A stretch of 64,000 bases of DNA from Symsagittifera roscoffensis (GCF_963678635.1 NC_087066.1:8151954-8215953); one strand, 5' to 3'. Positions 12,501 through 27,100 are shown, counted from the stretch's first letter. Notes: a model not told the origin generated them from the sequence alone. A program made the numbers and translations.

Positions 12501-15135
12501 TCTTGAAAGTATTAAAATTTTTTTCAAGCTGGATGTTGTTTCTGTGTTGATCAATCAATTGAAATCAATTTCATAAAAACTTAGTCTTTTTTATCATTAT
12601 CTTCCGATAGAAGTTAACTTTTGAAATAAACCAATTAATGTGAAAGTTTTATCCACAAAAATTTTCTGATTGCAATTCCACAAATCTTAGGTTAAGCTAA
12701 ACAAACAGTGCCTTGAAAATTCTTCGCAACGAGAAAAATTGATCTGAATTTAGCATACTGTTGCAAAAAAACTCAATTTTTGTTTCTTAGCAAATGAAAA
12801 ATAAAAGGAGTGCAAATTATGGGTTGGCCACATCTTTACTGGGTTACTCATATACACCTTTTATGATCTTGCAACAAAGCAGCGAGGAATCAAAAAATGA
12901 GACTATAAAAATTTTCAAAAATTTTGAGAATTGCTTTAGTTTTAATGAAGTGATCTGGCAACATAACTTCTTATGTGACGAAATAAATATTTAGTTTGTA
13001 ACTGTCTCGAATAAAATGATCTAGATATTTTTCTACACAACGCAGATCTAGGATCCGGGGCAAAAAAAAATTATAGGATATTTCAAAACTGAAGTATGTA
13101 TAACCGTTTGCGGTGCAAGAAGTACAGAAAGCGCTCACCACGTTTTTTTGCTATTATAACAACAAAATAATTTGAATGATCGAATAAAATTAAAGGGCTT
13201 TTCCACAACTTTTTGGTTTCATAACTATTGAGAGGGGCTCTCAATAGTCCTTTCTCAATAGTCCCCTCTCGAAAGTCCCCTTTCTCAATAAGATACATTT
13301 GCATCTTTTTGGTTTTTTAGGTAGTGAGAAAGCCAAACAATTCTCGTTTATTTAAATGATTTCCTTGAGAACAGCAAAATTATTTAAGATTGGAGATGAA
13401 TTAGATTGAAAAACAATGACAAAACTGAAGATCGAAACTGCAGATTGAAAATCAGTATAAAAACTCAAAAAGTCGACCAGTTTTTCCAAACAGTGGTACA
13501 AATTTTCAATTTTTTGCCACCCAAAACACAGCTGAAATGTGTCACAGCTTTAAAATGATACCACACTTTCCCTCAATTTTTGTTTGAGGTAGCTAAAACT
13601 GGTTAAAAAACCTACCCAACCCCATGGTTCTTTCCCGTGTAGGTTTACCAAAAGCTTAGGAACAATTTAGTAAAATACAAATCTGCTCAAGAAAGCTCGC
13701 TTCTAAAGATCCTTTATCTGGAATTTCAATTAGACGTTTGTAGCCGGTCAATTTTCGAATTCAAGTGTTGGATGCTTTTAGCATTTAGGTAATTGTCAGA
13801 CACGATTTCGATTCGAGTTTCACTAATATTTTAATATTACATCGCTGAAACTTATACAGAAAAATATCTTGAGAAAAATACTAGAGAAAGTTATTTTGAG
13901 AAAAAGACTACTTCAATTTACTTCACGTTTTTGTCGTTTTCTTAGCAATTGATTAGGGTATATAGGGTTAAAACTCTAACACATGCTAAATTATATTATT
14001 TAAAAGGATTTAGCAGGGTCAAATTTTGAGAAATTTGCTTAGAAAGCAAAAGAAGTAAGTGTATCTCAAATAGTTTCAGAGGTGCTCTAAATTTGGAAAA
14101 ATCCCCGCATACAACAAAACAAATCTCAATCGATGGTTTCAACTTAGTTCATTGGAAGACTAATGAGGTTATCTTATACTTTATACCGCAGACAAATGCC
14201 GCACAGAATAATTAAAAGAATGACTTGGTTTGGCGGAAAGATAGGTTGAACAATTAAAAAAAATTGAACATATAAAGATTGAACGCACAGATGGAGGAAA
14301 CAAGCCAACAAAAAGGCTGCTCCAGCAAATATTTTTTGGAAAATGACTGCTTCGATCTATGCACAAGAAGCTCATAAACACTATGTTTGTCTATAAATTT
14401 TGTCAAAGAGGAGTCAATAAGCGCCCATGTCTGTGTCGTCAAATCAGTTATGATCGTTTTTTGACGCCGGACAAGCTCAAAATTTCAATTGTTCTGTCTG
14501 TTGTTTTTACTCAGTATAAAGTGCAAGCAGCGCTCATGAGTCTCCCAAAAAATTTTGTTCTGGCTAATTTCTACTACTGTCTATTAAAATTTCAACCTGA
14601 TATTTTAATTAGTTGTAAAGAAAACGACAAAAATGTGAAGAAAAAAAATTTTGTGCATTTGCTCGTTGAAGTCAAGTGTCTGCTTAATTGTTGTAGCTCA
14701 TTGTAGCAACGATTGCTCCCCGAAATAGAGGGTAAAGTAATAGGGGTCCAATATCTTCTGATATCCGAAAGAAAACATAATTATAATTCTGGCTCAAAAA
14801 AACTCCGTTTCTTACTGTTTATTGATTATAACCTTTAATTTGACCATCCTAATCTTCGGATAAGTTCACAGCTTGATCAATTCATATTTCACGACATTCA
14901 AAACAAATGAAAACAGAACAGGCTAGATAGTGTTCTCATAGTGCTACCTAAAGTGATATAATTGTAGAAAAACAATGAGATCTTAAAATATTTTGCTTGA
15001 TACCTTTCGCTCGAAATCAATTTAATATTTATATTACACCAATCAATTATTATTTCATGACATTACCCGTACCTCACAGCAATTGTCGCTCACAGCAATT
15101 AATAAATTCCAATATTAAGACAGTTGAGATTAACT
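9552..15135. other. Intergenic AT-rich region without recognised genes
   Basis: Between the two pseudoprotease paralogues I see no supported coding gene. The region holds a tRNA-like sequence near 11450, a short array of tctcaatagtccc-like units near 13230-13290, and a diverged copy (about 14405-14580) of the repeat that flanks the Polinton. Open frames here are short and show no recognisable motif. Confidence 0.5.
11448..11506 (+). repeat. tRNA-like sequence (possible SINE head)
   Basis: An A-box-like TGGCGCAGAGG and a B-box-like GGGTTAAGCC are spaced as in tRNA genes, and GTGGC/GCCAC pair at the ends. There is no clear cloverleaf or anticodon arm, so it is probably a tRNA-derived SINE remnant. 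Confidence 0.35.
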
Positions 15136-18100
15136 ATGAGAAGAACAGCTTTCATTATTTTTTGCTTGACGTGGGTTTCCTTAAACAAAGTTTTTCTAGA
15201 AGCTCTTTACGTTGAAGCTAACTTAATCTCACATAATGTTACCAAAAATGAAACTAATAGTCGTGAAGAAACTGTGAACAAATTCAGTGACACGTTGCAA
15301 TATTCGATCGTCAATGGGCACCAAGCTAAAATCAGACATTTCTTCGTGCGTGTTTCCAGGGTGGGGCATCCTAATATCTTCTGTGGGGGAGCGTGCATCG
15401 GTGCTCTTTGGGTAATAACTGCGGCAACTTGTGTGCTGGGAGCAGAGGGTAATTCTAATTATTGCACAGCCGTGGTAGATAATTCCAAGACATTTTGGGT
15501 GCGCGAGTTTGAAATTCAATGCTCTCAGAATTCGAAGTTCATTGAGTTTTTTCAATTTCTTCATTTTCAGCTGTCCCACAAAGATTAACCTGACAACTGT
15601 TTCTCCTTCCCTTGGAATTGCTTTTGTTGCCCATTTTTCTTCAAAATTTTGATACAGCTCATCTTTTGAGTATTTTTAAGCCAAAACCAGCAGGTTTGTG
15701 AAGGAAGCAAAAATGAATCATTTGTTTCCACGCATAGTTGAATGAATCAAAGTTTTCTCGTATCCGAGCAAAACCCATATTTTTCCAACAGTCTTTTGTA
15801 ATCTAGTTTAGAATATTTTTGGTTCGAGAAAATTGTGATGCATAAAAACTCTTAACATTATAAACTTAATTTCAAATTCCTCCCCCAACGGTCAAAAAGA
15901 GAGTAGGTGGCGTATTTTGTGTCAAATTGGGAAATAGTAAAATCAATTGGTTTGGCTAAAATCAATTTGGAATTATTTTGTGTTAACCCAGGATCGTTTG
16001 CCTCGCATGAACTATAAGAGTCATGACTTCAACATTTAAGAGCAAGGGACAAATAAGTTGTAATTGTTTCATTTCAACGAGCTAATAAGCAAAACTATTC
16101 TTCACTTTTTAACGTTTTCTCTGCAGCATTTTAAGTTAAATGGTTAAGTTTTCAGCACCTTTCAGATTAAAATTTTTAGAAGCTAGTTTGATTTAAAATT
16201 GAAAAAAAATTCTTACAAAACTGTTATGAACCAGTAGAAACAGACAACTTCTTTAAGAGGTGTTCTTGCAGCGGAAAAAGCATGTACAAGAATCCTTCCG
16301 AATTGGTTTTTGGTAAGCTGATGACCTTGTGCAATTTTTTGTGTAGCGCAAACTTGACAGAAAAAAATTTCTGGTGCTGCATCAAAACGCAACTAGATAT
16401 TTATGAAAATTTTTGAGCGGATGATCAAATTGAGTCATCAAAAATGTGTTTGAGCAAATATTCCACAACAAATGTATCCTTCAATTGATTCACTGAGTTC
16501 TCATGTTGTAAAAAAAAATTGTTTAACCTCTAAACTTCAATCACCGAAACGAGAGCGACCGTTTTTTGATGCCAGACCAAGAGCTTTTTTCTTTTTACTT
16601 TATCTGTCAAAAATGCACTACATAAGAAATAGGCACGCTCATCGGCTTCCCAAAAGAAATTGTGAGCCAGTAAATTCAAGTTAAGTTTTGTTTGCGAAGT
16701 TTTTTTACGGCAAGAACACCTTTTACAAAAGTTTTGATTGACTGGTTGAATAACATTTTCAAAACAAGGTTTTCAAGGTGTTATTTAACCAGTCAAACAA
16801 AACTTCCGATAAAGGTGAGTAGTATTGTATCGTGTCCCGGATCCTAAGGGGGGGGTCCTTCCTAAGGGGGGGGTCCTCACGTAAAGCAAAATCCTAGGAA
16901 AGGGGTCCTTAATTTTTTGGAGGACCCTCATCCTAGGATTTTGTAAACGAAAGAGATTTTCCACCCAAAAAGCAGAAGACCCCCTACTTAGGATCTTGCT
17001 AAGTTTAGCTTAACAACAAGGGACACGATACAAAAATCTTTCTAATTCCAAATTTTGGGGTCCCAATTATTGGTCCTGATTAATTATATGAATCATATTA
17101 ATTGTTATGCTTGTTTAGGGTAAATGAACTTTCGACCTAGTTGAAATTTGTTAGTGAACGGGGAATTGACTTTTATGGTATATAATAAAAATTCGCCGGC
17201 CATTTTGGCAGCGTAGCTTAACTGTTGGCAGCAGTAAACTAATTCCTTAACTTGACCTAAATTTTATGGTGAAAAGGCAGTAAATTGAAATTACTCTCAA
17301 AAGGCGGCGGCCGTTTCTGGGCAAAATATACCAAATGATAAAATTGTCAAATTTTGAAATAAGAAAAATGAAATTAGAGGGAACTTGGTGTACTGAAGAT
17401 ATTGATAATGAACATTTACAATTAAGAGTGTTTTCAACCGCAGAAAAAAACTCATTTTTCAAATTATGTAATGAACGCTACGTCGTCTTCCTCGAAAGGG
17501 CAAAGGAAATTTCAAAGAAAGAATACGAGTTGATTTTCAAAGAACAATTTTATTTGAGTGAGCTTCAACAAATCTCTTGGTGCATTTCTACAAAACAAAA
17601 GTATGGCACTGTGAGCGATTTGAATATTGCTGATTATGAAAACGTTTTCGACTATTCGTTTGACTTTAACTCATTATGGGTTGATAAAGACTTGGAGAGA
17701 AAAATCCGTCTATGTTTCAACAAGCTATCAAAATACAAAAAACTTCCGGTGGTTTATTTAATTATTTACCACCGTTATCTTAATGAGTCTAAATGGTATT
17801 TGCAAGGTCACTTTTATTTCCACTGGCTTGAAATTCAGCAGGTTGGAGAGGTGTTGGAAAAAATAAATAATGAAATTGCAAAAAAGCAGAGTAACTCCTA
17901 TTGATTTGAAAATAATTCACGAAATTTATACGTCTTTGAAACAAACTTATCCTGATAATTCTAACCGACGCAACTATTTTCTAGCTGCATGTTCTCTGTT
18001 TTTTGTTAGTTCTGATAACCTTAACTACGACATTTTAATTAAGTTGAGACCTTATGGTGGCTTGATTGGTATTGATAACTCTTCCTTGGACAAATATTTG

Positions 18101-21100
18101 AAAAATTCCAAAATTTTACGATTGCACGCTATTTTGCACGATGCGGCCGGATTTATACACGAATTTTATCAACAGGGTCCCACGTACTGTTACATGTTGC
18201 CCTGGAACTGTAACAACAGCTTATTGGGACATTTGAGTGGAATAGCGTTCTGCCTTTTCATTAAGTTGAAAAAACCAGAAGTTTATCATTTACTAGAATG
18301 CTAGGCGAGAGATCAGTTGTGCTTGACGTGGAAGGCTTTCGTTACAAGAAAAACGCCTTTGTGGTTAAAGAATTAGCAATAACAACTTCAGACTACAGCG
18401 ATCGACTCATTTTCCTACCTCCAGTGAATTTCAATATACTACCAAAGCTTGAACAAAAAGCTTACAACTGGTTAACTAATTATTTACACGGTCTCCATTG
18501 GGAAAACGGTGATTATCTTTATATAAACTTGAATCAAATACTTCAGAGTTTTGTGCTGAGAAATCCTGGTGCCGTTTTTTACGCTAAAGGAAAAGAAAAG
18601 ACAGAATTTTTGGCCAAGTACTTGGACCGAAAGATTGAAAACCTAGATGATTTGGGCTGTCCTCGGGTTGAAAACTTATATTTTAAAAATTATCCAAGTT
18701 GCAATAAACATATTCCACATTACAACTCCAGGAATCATTGTGCCTTGAAGAAAACCAAGGTTTTTTATGATTGGTTGAAAAATGAACAACAGCGAGAGAT
18801 CAGCGAAAGTGGAGACATACCTATCACAAAATTCAATGCTTTGTGCGTGGATGACTCCAGAGGGTGATATTAAAATTTCATTAACGAGAATAGAGCGTAT
18901 TGATTGCAGTGGCCAAATTGTTGAAGAGGTTTTTTCCAGTTATTGATCAATTTGTATACTTCCAGAGATTCAAGTTTATCAGAAATGTTAGCCAGCAAGC
19001 GAGGAGTATGTCTTCCCGAACTAGTCTTAGTACCCAAACGTCAGCCAGGAGTTCAGATGGATCTAAACAGCAGTGAATTGCCAGATGAGATTAAGACGAT
19101 TGTGAAAGAGGATACTGTGAAGAAAATAATGTACTACAAAAAAACCGCAAATATCCCAGCAAATTTTGTTTTAGAAATGCATGACATAAATGATAGAGAT
19201 TTCACACGTTATGAAATTTTTTACTGTTCTCAAAAGTAATTTAATTTTTTACAAGCTTCATTCGCAGAGAGAAAAAGTCTAACGCAGTCTGTAGAATAAA
19301 TAGTTTCTCAAATGTCAGAAGCAACAACAGCAGTAGATGAACCTGACGCAACATTAGTAACAGAGTTTGTTTATAACGAGACAAACAGTGAAAAAAAATC
19401 ATGGAAGTTTTGTAACAATGTAACTTTGCCAAGGTCTGAAGTAGTTTTTGTTGCGCAAATGGTAGTAATTCTAATTTTACTAACTTTCTGCATTCTCAAA
19501 CTTTCTTTCACTAAATTAAGTTGCGAAGAAACGTCAGTTTGGTTCTCGATTTTATCAGGCTTGGTTGGTTACGTACTACCAAACCCAAGAATATGAATAA
19601 AGTGATTGATACTTCGACAAGAATTTTTATGGCGATAGTGGGACCTTCAGGATCCGGGAAAACTGAGTTAATTTTGAAACTTCTGATGGGAAATACTTTT
19701 TACCCTAAATTTGGAACCGTTCTATATCTTTACAAAGAGATGCAACCTGCATTCTCAGAAAAAGTGTCTTCTCGCGAAGTGAATATGGAGTTCATGAAAT
19801 TCGACGGATTCGAATCTGTGAGAAAATTAGAAAATGTTCTTCTAGTTTTCGATGATTCATGTGAAGACATCTATAATGACAAGGAATTTGTTAGGTTAGC
19901 GACAGCGGGTAGACATAGAGGGATAGATGTAATATATGTTAAGCATAACTTGTTTCAACAAAGTCGATGGTCGCGTACGATTGATTTGAACACTTCACAC
20001 ATCATTCTGTTCAAATCGCCTCGCGACGTTCAGCAACTAGATCTATTAGGAAGACAATTGAATGTATCAAAATTTTTGAGAAACTGTTACGAATTAGCTA
20101 CCAGAGACTCTTTTGGACATCTTCTAATCGACTTGGACCCCCGTACATCAGATTGTTTGAGATATTGTTCAAATATCACACCACCTGGGCCAACAGTTTT
20201 TTATTTACCCTTATCTGAAGCAGAAACTACTCCAATCACAAATGAAAAAGAAAAACTTATCTATTCTGCGGCATATGGTACAACTGAAACCTGACCAGCT
20301 AAGAAGATTAATTAGAAAAACTTCAAATCGTGAGATCATAACACTTGTTTGTGAATGTTTGCTCAATGTAGTCAATGGAAACGTACCCGTTAAAATCGCA
20401 AACATCGAACGATTCGAGACAGCATACAAATACTTATTAACTCCAAAAACCAGTGTTGTCAAAAAACGTGCGATTATTTTGAGTAAAGAAGGCTTCCATT
20501 TAGTTCGACAAATACTTTATTTTTGTTACAAGTACCTCACAACTTAATGATGACTGCTGAAGAATTCATTCTAATTCCGAAACATTTATATGTTAAAGAG
20601 CAGCCACATGCTGCACGTGTTCTTCATGATAATAATATTAAACATAAAAATGCTCAACTGTCCTATCTTAACCGGCTTAGACCCCAATTACCTCCACAAA
20701 CTAGTAAGACTACTGCAACGAAGGAAACATTTACGGATAATGTTGAGCCCCAACAAGAACAGCTTAAACTGTTAACGGACGATGAAGAAGTACCGGTCGA
20801 ACGTGTTAAAGACGAAAAACTAGAAGAGAAACACAATAGACAGACCGAAAGCATTTTAGGACAGTTACAAGTTTTAGAAGACAAAAAATTTGTTAGAGCA
20901 AAAACCGTACTTGAAATTATAGAAAATTCAGAAAGAGTAACCATAAACCATGACAATGAGGTGATATATGTAGATAAAGTACCAACAGGACTTAAAGCTA
21001 CAATATTTTTATACGACATACAACAACCAACGAAAAAACTACACAATCCGGCGTTCATTAACATTTTAACTGCTCTCAACTTGAATGAAAACCTGGTAAT

Positions 21101-24100
21101 AAATCGAAATGCCAAACACGCGGTTCAGTCAGCGTCTTTTAACGCTCAAGAGAAACGAGAACCCGGACCCTCAAGAACCCGCTCAACATCGCCCACTTGG
21201 CAGGAAAAAAGTAGTGCAAACCTTAAGAGAAGTAAAAAACACAAACGAAAAAGTCTCAGCGGTAATAGAAAAACCCAAAACCAAAAACGTGAAAAAGAGT
21301 CAGAAGAAGGCTCTGACTCATACGGAACGCCCCATAACGATTCAGATTCTCCAACGTCAGAAAAGACGAAGGCGCAAACAAAACAATGGGAAAATTACCA
21401 AGATTGAAGAAAAATTGTTGAAAACTAAATACAGTGACAAAGGTCCCGCGTTATTTGGTAGTGTGAACAACTTGATAAAAGCAAGCAATTTGTCGCGAAA
21501 GAAAGTTAAACATTTCCTTCATACTGAACCTGCTTACACAAAATATCGAACTGTGATCCGAAAAACGCCGCGACTCAAGGTCATAGTTTACGATATCGAC
21601 GAAATCTGGTCATTAGATCTGGCCTTTGTTGATAAACTTGCCCAGTACAACCATGATGTTAAGTATCTGCTTGTTGCAGTTGACTGCATGTCCCGCTATC
21701 TCAGAGTGCAACCCTTGAAATCAAAGTATGCTACTACAACAGCAGAAGCGTTCAAACTAATGATAACGACAAAACAACCGGAAAAAGTATGGGTGGACAA
21801 GGGCACAGAGTTTAAAGGGTCCTTCGAAGCATTATGTAAAAAGAAAGGCATAAACACATATAGCACAGAGAGCGAGAAAAAGTCCGCATTCGCTGAGAGA
21901 AATATCCGTTCCTTGAAAAATCTTATTTATAAGTACTTGGAGGATAAATGGACTTACTCATACATTGACAAATTGCAAGATTTTGTCAATGCAATTAATT
22001 CGAGAACAAATCGTGTCACAAATCTTGCACCAAATAAAGTAACTAAAAAGATGTTCCTCGCCTGATTTCATTAAGAGCAGAACAGTCTTTGAAGTTAGTT
22101 CGACGTCCAAAGCTTTATGTTGGTGATTATGTTAGACTTGCCAAAGTAGACATACGTTTTCGCAAGGGTTACAAACAATCGTTCACCGATGAAGTGTTTG
22201 AAGTTTTTGACATACCAACACGAAATCCTCCAACATACAATTTGATTGATTCTAACAGAGAACCGATTGAGGGAAAATTTTACGAGTCTGAACTGATTCG
22301 CGTTCTGGAGAAGGACAATCATGACTGAGGGCACTTCCGACAGTCTTTTCACCCATAATGTTCCCCCTTCCTTCACAATTACCCTAGTTTCATCTGCATC
22401 AATGAACGTTTTTAAGGATAACACTCTGGCCAACTTCAAAAATCTCCTGAGTGAAGAAATAAATTTGCAAGGTGAATGGAGAGTAGCAGTTACAGAAATT
22501 ACCTTCCCTACTCAGATAAACAACGTAACTGACAACAACATTGTGTACTACAAAAAAGATCGGGTTATAGCAAGCATGAAAGTTGAGAAAGACAAGATCT
22601 CCAGACCTTACCTTGGAGAAACAGCAAAATTAACAAAAGGAGAATATACGAGCATTGATCAAATACTGGACGAGATTCGTCGAAAGACAGAATTAGAGAA
22701 ATTGGATTACGTAATAGATCCAATAACCAAACATCTTTCCTTATGGCTGCATTATTGGGAAGGTATAACTTTTTCAAGCCCGCAAATTCCTAGTCTACTT
22801 GGATTCAAAGGCGTCAGAGATGGAACTGGTTATCATATAGGTTACAAACAAGGAAGCACGAAACATAGCACATTCTCTACCCAAGATCTTATTGCTGACT
22901 ATCCCGTTGATGTATGCGCTGGTACTCAGCTTATGTTTATTTATCTGGACATAATTCATTATCAAATAGTCGGAGACACAAAAGCACCCCTTTTACGAGT
23001 CATTGATACAAATCGTCGAGTGAAAAACGGTTACGCATGTACAATTGAACCGAATCATCGTAAAGTGTTTAGTAATTTGGATTTTAAAAAACTTTTGGTC
23101 AATAATATTTCCAATATTTCTGTGAACTTGCGCACAGAAACTGGAGGACTTGTTCCTTTCGCTGGAGGGGGAAAAGTTGTTCTGACTTTGAAATTTCAAA
23201 AGTTTAGCAATTGATCAAAATGGATTCATATTACCACAACCAAGCAAACCTACCACATTTCTCGGGGCATTATAGACAACGAGGCAGTGGCTTCGGTGCA
23301 TTAGCCTTGGGAATAGGAAGAGTCGCACTTCCACTGGCTCGAAAATTTGTGATACCCGCGGCTAAAAAAATCGGAAAAGAACTACTTCTTCAGGCAGCTC
23401 CAGAACTGATAGAAGTTGCAACAAAAAGAAAAAGTCCTAAGCAGGCACTCAAAAGCACCGTTAGAAAAACAATCAAAAAGCAAGTAGGAGGAGGAAGTAG
23501 ATCTCGGAAAAGTCATCCGAAAAGAACGACGGCGTTTAAACGAAAAACGAGACGCGTCATTCCCAGAAAACGAACTGCACAGAGAAGTCGCTCCGATTTC
23601 TTTACAAGGGTTAAAAATGATTTCTAATTTAATCCCGAGTGAAGCAACTCACAGCTCCTTGGACTTATTTGAGAAACCGCCTTTGCTTGTCACTTTTGAA
23701 AATGCATTCACCCAAAAAATTGGACCTTCCTACTCCCCTGATGGTCCTATGCTAGAGTTTGAAGTACTCGGCGACAGAAATAATTTCATCGATCTTCAAC
23801 GTACTCGTTTGGAAATAGTTGCACGAATTGTTCGAAGCAATGGAAACGTGCTTCGAACACATGCTACAGAGGCGGCAAACAGAGATACGCCGTATTTTGT
23901 TAACAATCCTTTATCTTCATTATTTTCTGAGTGTACACTGTCTCTGAATGGTGAAAAAATATCAACTACCAATGCTAATTTTGCCCATAAAAGCTTTATT
24001 GAGACCGAGTTTTCATACGGTAATGATGCCAAGAAAACATGGTTGGCTTGTCAAGGTTATTATTATGAAGAAAATCCATCAGCCATTGACGGTGCTGGAA

Positions 24101-27100
24101 GGAGAGCTGATGATGTTACGGAGCGTAAAGGTCTCGTTGCGGCCTCGAGCGAGCTGAAGCTATTTGGTAAAATTGCTTGCGATTTTTTGTCGTGTGACAA
24201 GCATCTACTTAGCGGTGTGACAATAAGATTGTCTCTTAGACGTTCTCCTAATGATTTTGTTGTCATATCTGAAGATGCAGCTAAACACTACAAGGTCCAA
24301 ATAATCGAAGCTAACCTCTATGTCAGAAAGATGACTGTGACTGACTATGTTCTCTCATCAATAGAAAAAACTTTGTTGAAGAACCCGGCAATTTACAATT
24401 ACATCGAAGTAGTACCAAAAACGTTTCTCGCAACTGCAGGAGTACAAAGCTGGCGACAAGAGGATGTTTTTGCAAAAGAACCTGTTCGAAGAATGATAGT
24501 AGCAATGAGCATAAACGAAGCATATTTGGGTACTAATAGAACAAACCCTTTTCATTACCAGAAATTTGGGTTGAATGAGATCATTGTTTACAGAAACGGT
24601 CTACCCATTGCCGGAACTCCCATCTCAACATCAGACAATAAAAGAATTTATTACAATACGCTTGAGGCTCTTGATTTTGTTTTAAACACTAGTCATGGAA
24701 TCAGTCTCGCTAATTATGATAATCATTATATTATGGCTTTTGATCTCACGTCTACTCAGGAGGCTTCACACGATTTTATTCATCCTGAATTGACCAATTG
24801 CACTATTTCGCTCGAACTCAAGTTTGACGCAGGTCTCGCTAATAACGTCGAGTTATTGTTTATGGGAGAGCGTGCATCAACAGTTTATGTGCGTTCAGAT
24901 AGAAAAATTACCAAAAACACTCTTATGACCTAAGATAGACATGGATAATCTTCAACTAGTAGAAATTATTAACCGTTGTAAACATTTGAAACATCGCTTT
25001 AGAGGTGTTTTTCCGGCAGATTTGCCAAGCTCTTCAGTACTGAAAAACGATAATACGTTCATGATTATGAATGCCTCACCATCGGATCAACCTGGAACCC
25101 ACTGGTTGCTTTTTGCTCAAGCTGGAGGACAGATATTCTTCGCAGATCCTCTAGGTAAACGATTATGTGATTATCCCCTCGTGTACAAGAATATGCGACG
25201 AACAATTCACGAGGGAAATCAGCTACTGTTGAAAAAACCAATACAATCAGCTGATTCAGTGTTATGCGGACTTTATTGTATTTATGTTGCTCATGTTATA
25301 ATTACAAACAAATTTCCAATAGGTTTCAAACTTAATGATCATGATTTGATAAGATTTGCCAAACATATGTTATTCTAAATTAATTTATTGATGTTTTTGT
25401 AAAATTTATAAATTCGTTTTTTTTTTTTCAATTCATTCTTATTAACAACAAAGTTTTTTTCTGCAAGTTTATGTGAACCGCGAAAAGTTTCATATCAAGT
25501 CCTTCGAATTATTAAGGCATGGCCGTTTGGTTTAAGGGGCAATAGCTAACCCGGCGTTGCTCGTCGCTACGCTCCTCGGGAACGCCTCCCGCTTGTGTAG
25601 TAACAATTTTTTTTTTTTTTTTTGGTATACAAGAGCGAAAGAAAACCAATATTTAAAACTTGAATTTCTTCTCCATGATAAATTTCACAAACAAAGTGTT
25701 TGAATCAATTTCCATACAACCATACCCACTTAAAATTATGTCAATTATTTTAGAAAACTCAGCAGCGTTTTCACCATTCAAAATATTAGTAAAGCGTTCA
25801 ATTGTTACGTTAGTAATCAGGTCAGTTTGAGTTTGAACAGATTTAGTCTGCGAGCCGAAGCAAACTTGAGGCAATCGTCTGCGAACTGGAACACCACTAA
25901 CATCTAAGTTGTTGATAGAGTTATAATTCACAGCTATTTTCAGTTTTTCCATCAGAGGGCCAGACAATTCATAGTTGGAGCAACCCAAAATTAAATATTT
26001 GAATGTAGAGAGAAGACAAGGAACAACGAAGGCTTTTGAAGTCATCTTGTTAAGTAAATCGGTAGACTCTTTCGTAAATTCGACCAGCACATGATAATGT
26101 TTTTCGTTGTCAATCGAATGGTTGCAAAAATCTAATTTATTCGAATGGGAGGATACTGCAAAATTTGCTTTTGAAGCGAAGCCTGAAAAGTTGGGTTCAT
26201 GATTCAGGATGAAAAATTTGTAATTTTTACGGAATTGTTTGAAATAATCAGGGGATTGCTCATACATTGCTTCAACCATTGCTTTGAAGTTTCAATCGAA
26301 TAACGAGTTGATAATGTTACACAACCCGACAGTTATCATCGTTTTCACTTTCGCATTCCTTTTCAGAGCATGAAGATTTTTTAGATTTGTTTCGCTTTTT
26401 TCTAAGTTTTTCAGTCACGTCGCAGTTTTTTGCTTTCGTCAACCTTTTAATTTTTGTGTAATTGTCCGCCAAGGACTCGAATTCACCAGTTGACAAAGTT
26501 ATTCCTTGTCGATACTTAAAAGTTCCCTCTTCGTCTTTTTTGTACAATTTGATAGTTATGTAAGTACCGGTCTGTGCGAATGTTTTTGCACCGACTCTAA
26601 CTAAACGTTTATCATTCGAAGATATATCCCTAAAATCATCGAAATAGTCTACATCCGTGTCAAGAGAAGCGTACATTATAAATGAATAACAACCAACTGG
26701 TTTTTAGTGTGGAACGTTGAAGAATGACTGATCACAGTATACGAGACAGATCATGCGCTCCCAAAGTAAAAATTTAGGTGATAAAGTTTACGAGCGCCCT
26801 AAGCCATATTGATAAGACTTAATCACCAAGGATATAATTTCTTTAACGATAAACCTCTTTTTATATGGGTATTTAGTTACTTTTTCCCCCGGCTATTGTC
26901 TAAAAATCTTCTAGTGTTATTTATTGTGACGGTTATTTTAATGACTGTTATGAATCATGGTAATGAATTTCTAACAGCATAACAATGAATGTCTGGCAAA
27001 CTATCATGAAAACTTGATTTTGAGTGCTTTCGCCCGTAACCACTATAATAAAGCTGTCACATAAATCTAAAAAATCGGGTTTTCACATTCATTCCTAACA

